From positions 372,001 to 436,000 of the forward strand of contig NZ_JAHWUS010000003.1 of assembly GCF_019455445.1 (NCBI RefSeq): a stretch of DNA of 64,000 bases. Reading direction: 5' to 3'. This document shows, one piece after another, positions 62,039 through 64,000 of the stretch. The position numbers and the translations under genes were made by a program. Every line of letters starts with the position of its first letter. Position 1 is the first letter of the stretch. The DNA comes from Pseudaquidulcibacter saccharophilus. GTDB taxonomy: Bacteria > Pseudomonadota > Alphaproteobacteria > Caulobacterales > Aquidulcibacteraceae. Under the pieces are notes generated by a model. That model did not search any database, was not told where the DNA came from, and was given only the letters and a program-made list of their open reading frames with translations.

Positions 62039-63316
62039 TTATTGGTTGATGTTGGCAGTATGTCCAGAACCAGACTGATTTACCCAAGAATATGAATAGT
62101 CAGTGGTTTGTGTCACATTTGCTGTATTGCCGTTACCGCTTTGAATAACGCTGGAATATCCCATGTCTGCAAGCTGGCTTACATTGGCAACTTGGTTGCT
62201 TCCAGATTGGTCAACTTCAGAATCGTTACCATCGCCATCTTGGAACACATTTGCAAGTTGGTTAAAGCCACGTTGTTTTAGGCGGCTGTCATTGCGGTCA
62301 CCGGTTTGGGTAACATGGGCAAATTGATCACCGTTCAATAGGCCAGAGCCATCTTGATCAATCAAAGATTCGTTGAAGTCACCCGATTGATTGACAGTTG
62401 CGACAATTGTTTTGCCAAGCACCGTTCCGCCAACCTGATTAACTTCACTGTAATTGTCATGACCAGATTGATCAACATAAGCATCTGGATAAGCACCGGT
62501 CAAATTGCTTGATTGGTGGACCACACTTGCGTTGAAAGTTCCGCTTTGGTTAACAATTGCACTTGCAAATTCGGCGGCCTGTGTAATGTCGCTTGAGTTG
62601 CTGTCACCAAGCTGGTTAACATGCGCTTCGTTATTGCCGCCAGCCTGCACAATTGAAGACAGGTTGAAATTACCCATCTGTGAGTTGGATGCAAGGTTAT
62701 TGCCTCCTGGAGGGGCGAATATAGCAGGGGTTCCAGTATTTTGCATAATCACAGAACGGTTGCCGATGGTTGCAGTTCCGGCATCACCCTGATTGATTGA
62801 TGCAGAGTTTCCGCCACTGTCGCCCGCACCGCCGCCTTGGCCAATTCTTGCTTCGTTGTTTTTAACATCAGCATTCCAAGGCATTGCGTTAGAGCGATTG
62901 TTGTTTTGGAAAATATTTGCGGTTTGTCCTGCTGCACTGCCTGATAATTGATCAATATAGGCAATGTTTTGAACGCCAGGGTTATAAGATGGGGTGTCGT
63001 CCTTTTGGCTAACATTTGCGGTGTTTTTCAAAGAGCCACCCTGATTAACGATTGCGGTGCCGCTGTTACCCAAAGCCTGATTGACATTGGTTAAATGGCC
63101 GCCAGTACCAGATTGGTTTACAACAGATGTGTTGTTTGCATTAACTGGTATATAGCCCGGTCTGCCAACTGCTGTTGGGGTAACGTTGCCATTGCCGCCA
63201 TTATCATAGTTTCCGAAATTGTTTCCTGACAAATCATTATCATTTGTCATACCTTGTGCCATTGCAGCAGTAGAAATCGCCGAGATGGCAAGTGTTGCCA
63301 GTAATAATCTACGCAT
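62039..63316 (-). CDS. Large curlin-repeat protein
   Basis: From the ATG at 63316 (AAGGAGAA upstream) the product is 425 residues with a signal peptide (MRRLLLATLAISAISTAAMA). A Asn/Gly-rich linker (GNNFGNYDNGGNGNVTP) precedes about 28 curlin-type repeats, such as VVNQSG, VNQLGDSNSSDITQ, VNQSGDFNESLIDQ, VTQTGDRNDSRLKQ, VFQDGDGNDSEVDQSGSNQ, ending with HTANINQ. It is more degenerate and longer than CsgA of E. coli (five repeats). It is a likely major or nucleating fibre protein. The next gene of the strand is the small paralogue. Confidence 0.88.
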   Translation of the reverse strand: MRRLLLATLAISAISTAAMAQGMTNDNDLSGNNFGNYDNGGNGNVTPTAVGRPGYIPVNANNTSVVNQSGTGGHLTNVNQALGNSGTAIVNQGGSLKNTANVSQKDDTPSYNPGVQNIAYIDQLSGSAAGQTANIFQNNNRSNAMPWNADVKNNEARIGQGGGAGDSGGNSASINQGDAGTATIGNRSVIMQNTGTPAIFAPPGGNNLASNSQMGNFNLSSIVQAGGNNEAHVNQLGDSNSSDITQAAEFASAIVNQSGTFNASVVHQSSNLTGAYPDAYVDQSGHDNYSEVNQVGGTVLGKTIVATVNQSGDFNESLIDQDGSGLLNGDQFAHVTQTGDRNDSRLKQRGFNQLANVFQDGDGNDSEVDQSGSNQVANVSQLADMGYSSVIQSGNGNTANVTQTTDYSYSWVNQSGSGHTANINQ

Positions 63317-63585
63317 TGTCTTCTCCTTATTATTGTTATCGCCTGTGCTCATACCCGTCCGTATGATCCAAAGGCTTCACCATATCCCAGCCGCCTTATT
63401 TAACGGTGCGATGTATAGACTTAAGTATAGTAAAGTAAAAATAGCAATTGTGTTTTATTGCGTAGATTAAAAACTAGGTAAAATTGCGTAATATTGCTAA
63501 TAATTATAGTATAGATACAAATATACGCGCCAATTATTACAATTATTGGCGTGGTATTAATTATGTTTATTGTAATTGTGCTGCC

Positions 63586-64000
63586 TTAGTATGTGGCAAC
63601 ATTTCTTTTTATTATAAGTTGGGGTGAATTGCTAACCCCAACTTTGGCAAGAATCTTGGCGCGGTGTACATCGACGGTACGGGGAGAAATATCCAAAACC
63701 CTTGCTATTTCCTTAGTTGACAGCCCGTTTGAAATTAATTCACAAACATCTTTCTCGCGTGCCGTCAGTCGGTCAAAAACATTTTCACGAATTTGCAGAT
63801 TGATTTTATCTTGAAGGGCATCAAGCCCATCAACCAGATGTTTCTCGCTAAATGGTTTGAAGACATAATCAACCGCCCCACTTTTTAAACAACAGACTGC
63901 AAATCTTGCGTCGTCATAACGTGAAACTATAAGCGTATTGATAAACATATTTTTATTTACCAATGGGGTTATATTTGTTTGTGGTCGCCCACTAATTTCA
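63586..64000 (-). CDS. FixJ/LuxR-type response regulator, 5' end cut by window end
   Basis: The reading frame is open from the window edge to a stop at 63586, so the start lies beyond 64000. The visible part begins within the receiver domain (TLIVSRYDDARFAVCCLKSG, AVDYVFKPFSEKHLVDGL), where KPF is the conserved receiver Lys/Pro; the phosphorylated Asp is outside the window. The LuxR helix-turn-helix follows (LTAREKDVCELISNGLSTKE, IARVLDISPRTVDVHRAKI). An internal TTG at 63963 is not the true start since the receiver fold extends upstream. Lying 270 bp from the curlin genes, it may control them as CsgD does, which is inference. Confidence 0.88.
   Translation of the reverse strand, partial: EISGRPQTNITPLVNKNMFINTLIVSRYDDARFAVCCLKSGAVDYVFKPFSEKHLVDGLDALQDKINLQIRENVFDRLTAREKDVCELISNGLSTKEIARVLDISPRTVDVHRAKILAKVGVSNSPQLIIKRNVATY

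Noticed and set aside
63963-63963. Taking the regulator at the right edge as a complete 125-residue protein starting at a TTG.
   Set aside because: The receiver-domain pattern continues upstream of this codon and the frame is open to the window end, so the gene is truncated by the window.

Overview
This is a 64 kb stretch of an AT-rich bacterial chromosome, almost certainly from an alphaproteobacterium and probably near the Hyphomicrobiales. The evidence is the Shemin-type 5-aminolevulinate synthase (hemA), a MucR regulator, a LdtR-like MarR regulator, a DUF6898 protein, a petABC bc1 operon, Coq7, and the order fabD-fabG-acpP-fabF-mltG-gmk facing rsmA-pdxA-surA-lptD-lptG-lptF. No rRNA, phage, transposase, CRISPR array or plasmid function was seen. 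The content is mostly core metabolism and envelope biogenesis, with accessory islands between.

Layout. 1-7 kb: a truncated outer-membrane barrel gene, bpt, an orphan motB, a lipoprotein, hemB, an exported M20 peptidase and an exported glycerophosphodiesterase. 7-18.8 kb: LdtR-like regulator, hemA, small proteins, mucR, then the operon-like run glyA-nrdR-ribD(reductase domain only)-ribE-ribH-nusB-thiL, an exported protein and the proton-pumping pyrophosphatase hppA. 18.8-21.2 kb: an MFS transporter and a LysR regulator bracketed by a perfect 52-bp inverted repeat. 21.2-31 kb: petABC, an AT-rich membrane-protein/winged-helix pair, hemF, two tandem paralogous multi-spanning proteins of probable GT-C type, queF and a GNAT acetyltransferase. 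31-36 kb: amino-acid permease, an anchored unknown, and three exported Gly/Tyr/Cys-rich envelope proteins. 36-41.9 kb: DEAD-box helicase, diguanylate cyclase, trhP, DUF1304 and a class III-like PPK2. 41.9-47 kb: type II fatty-acid synthesis, mltG and gmk. 47-58 kb: a YHYH protein, rsmA, pdxA, surA and the LPS export genes lptD/G/F, divergent from pepA-holC-ndk. 58-64 kb: an OmpA-like lipoprotein with a decayed fragment of a paralogue, coq7, dsbB, tRNA-Phe, and a curlin-repeat (amyloid fibre) locus beside a FixJ/LuxR-type regulator cut by the window end.

The genes fit a respiring Gram-negative cell that makes haem by the C4 pathway (hemA, hemB, hemF), runs a bc1 complex with ubiquinone (coq7), transports LPS, and recovers energy from pyrophosphate and polyphosphate. 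The most unusual signals are the 52-bp inverted repeat around MFS-lysR, which belongs to a composite palindromic repeat family with a third copy after gmk; the curlin locus with an intercistronic hairpin and an unknown exported partner; the paired GT-C-like proteins; the reductase-only RibD; and structured leaders at hemA and acpP. No single locus is convincingly a wholly new system. The curlin locus and the GT-C pair are the best candidates for undescribed biology.
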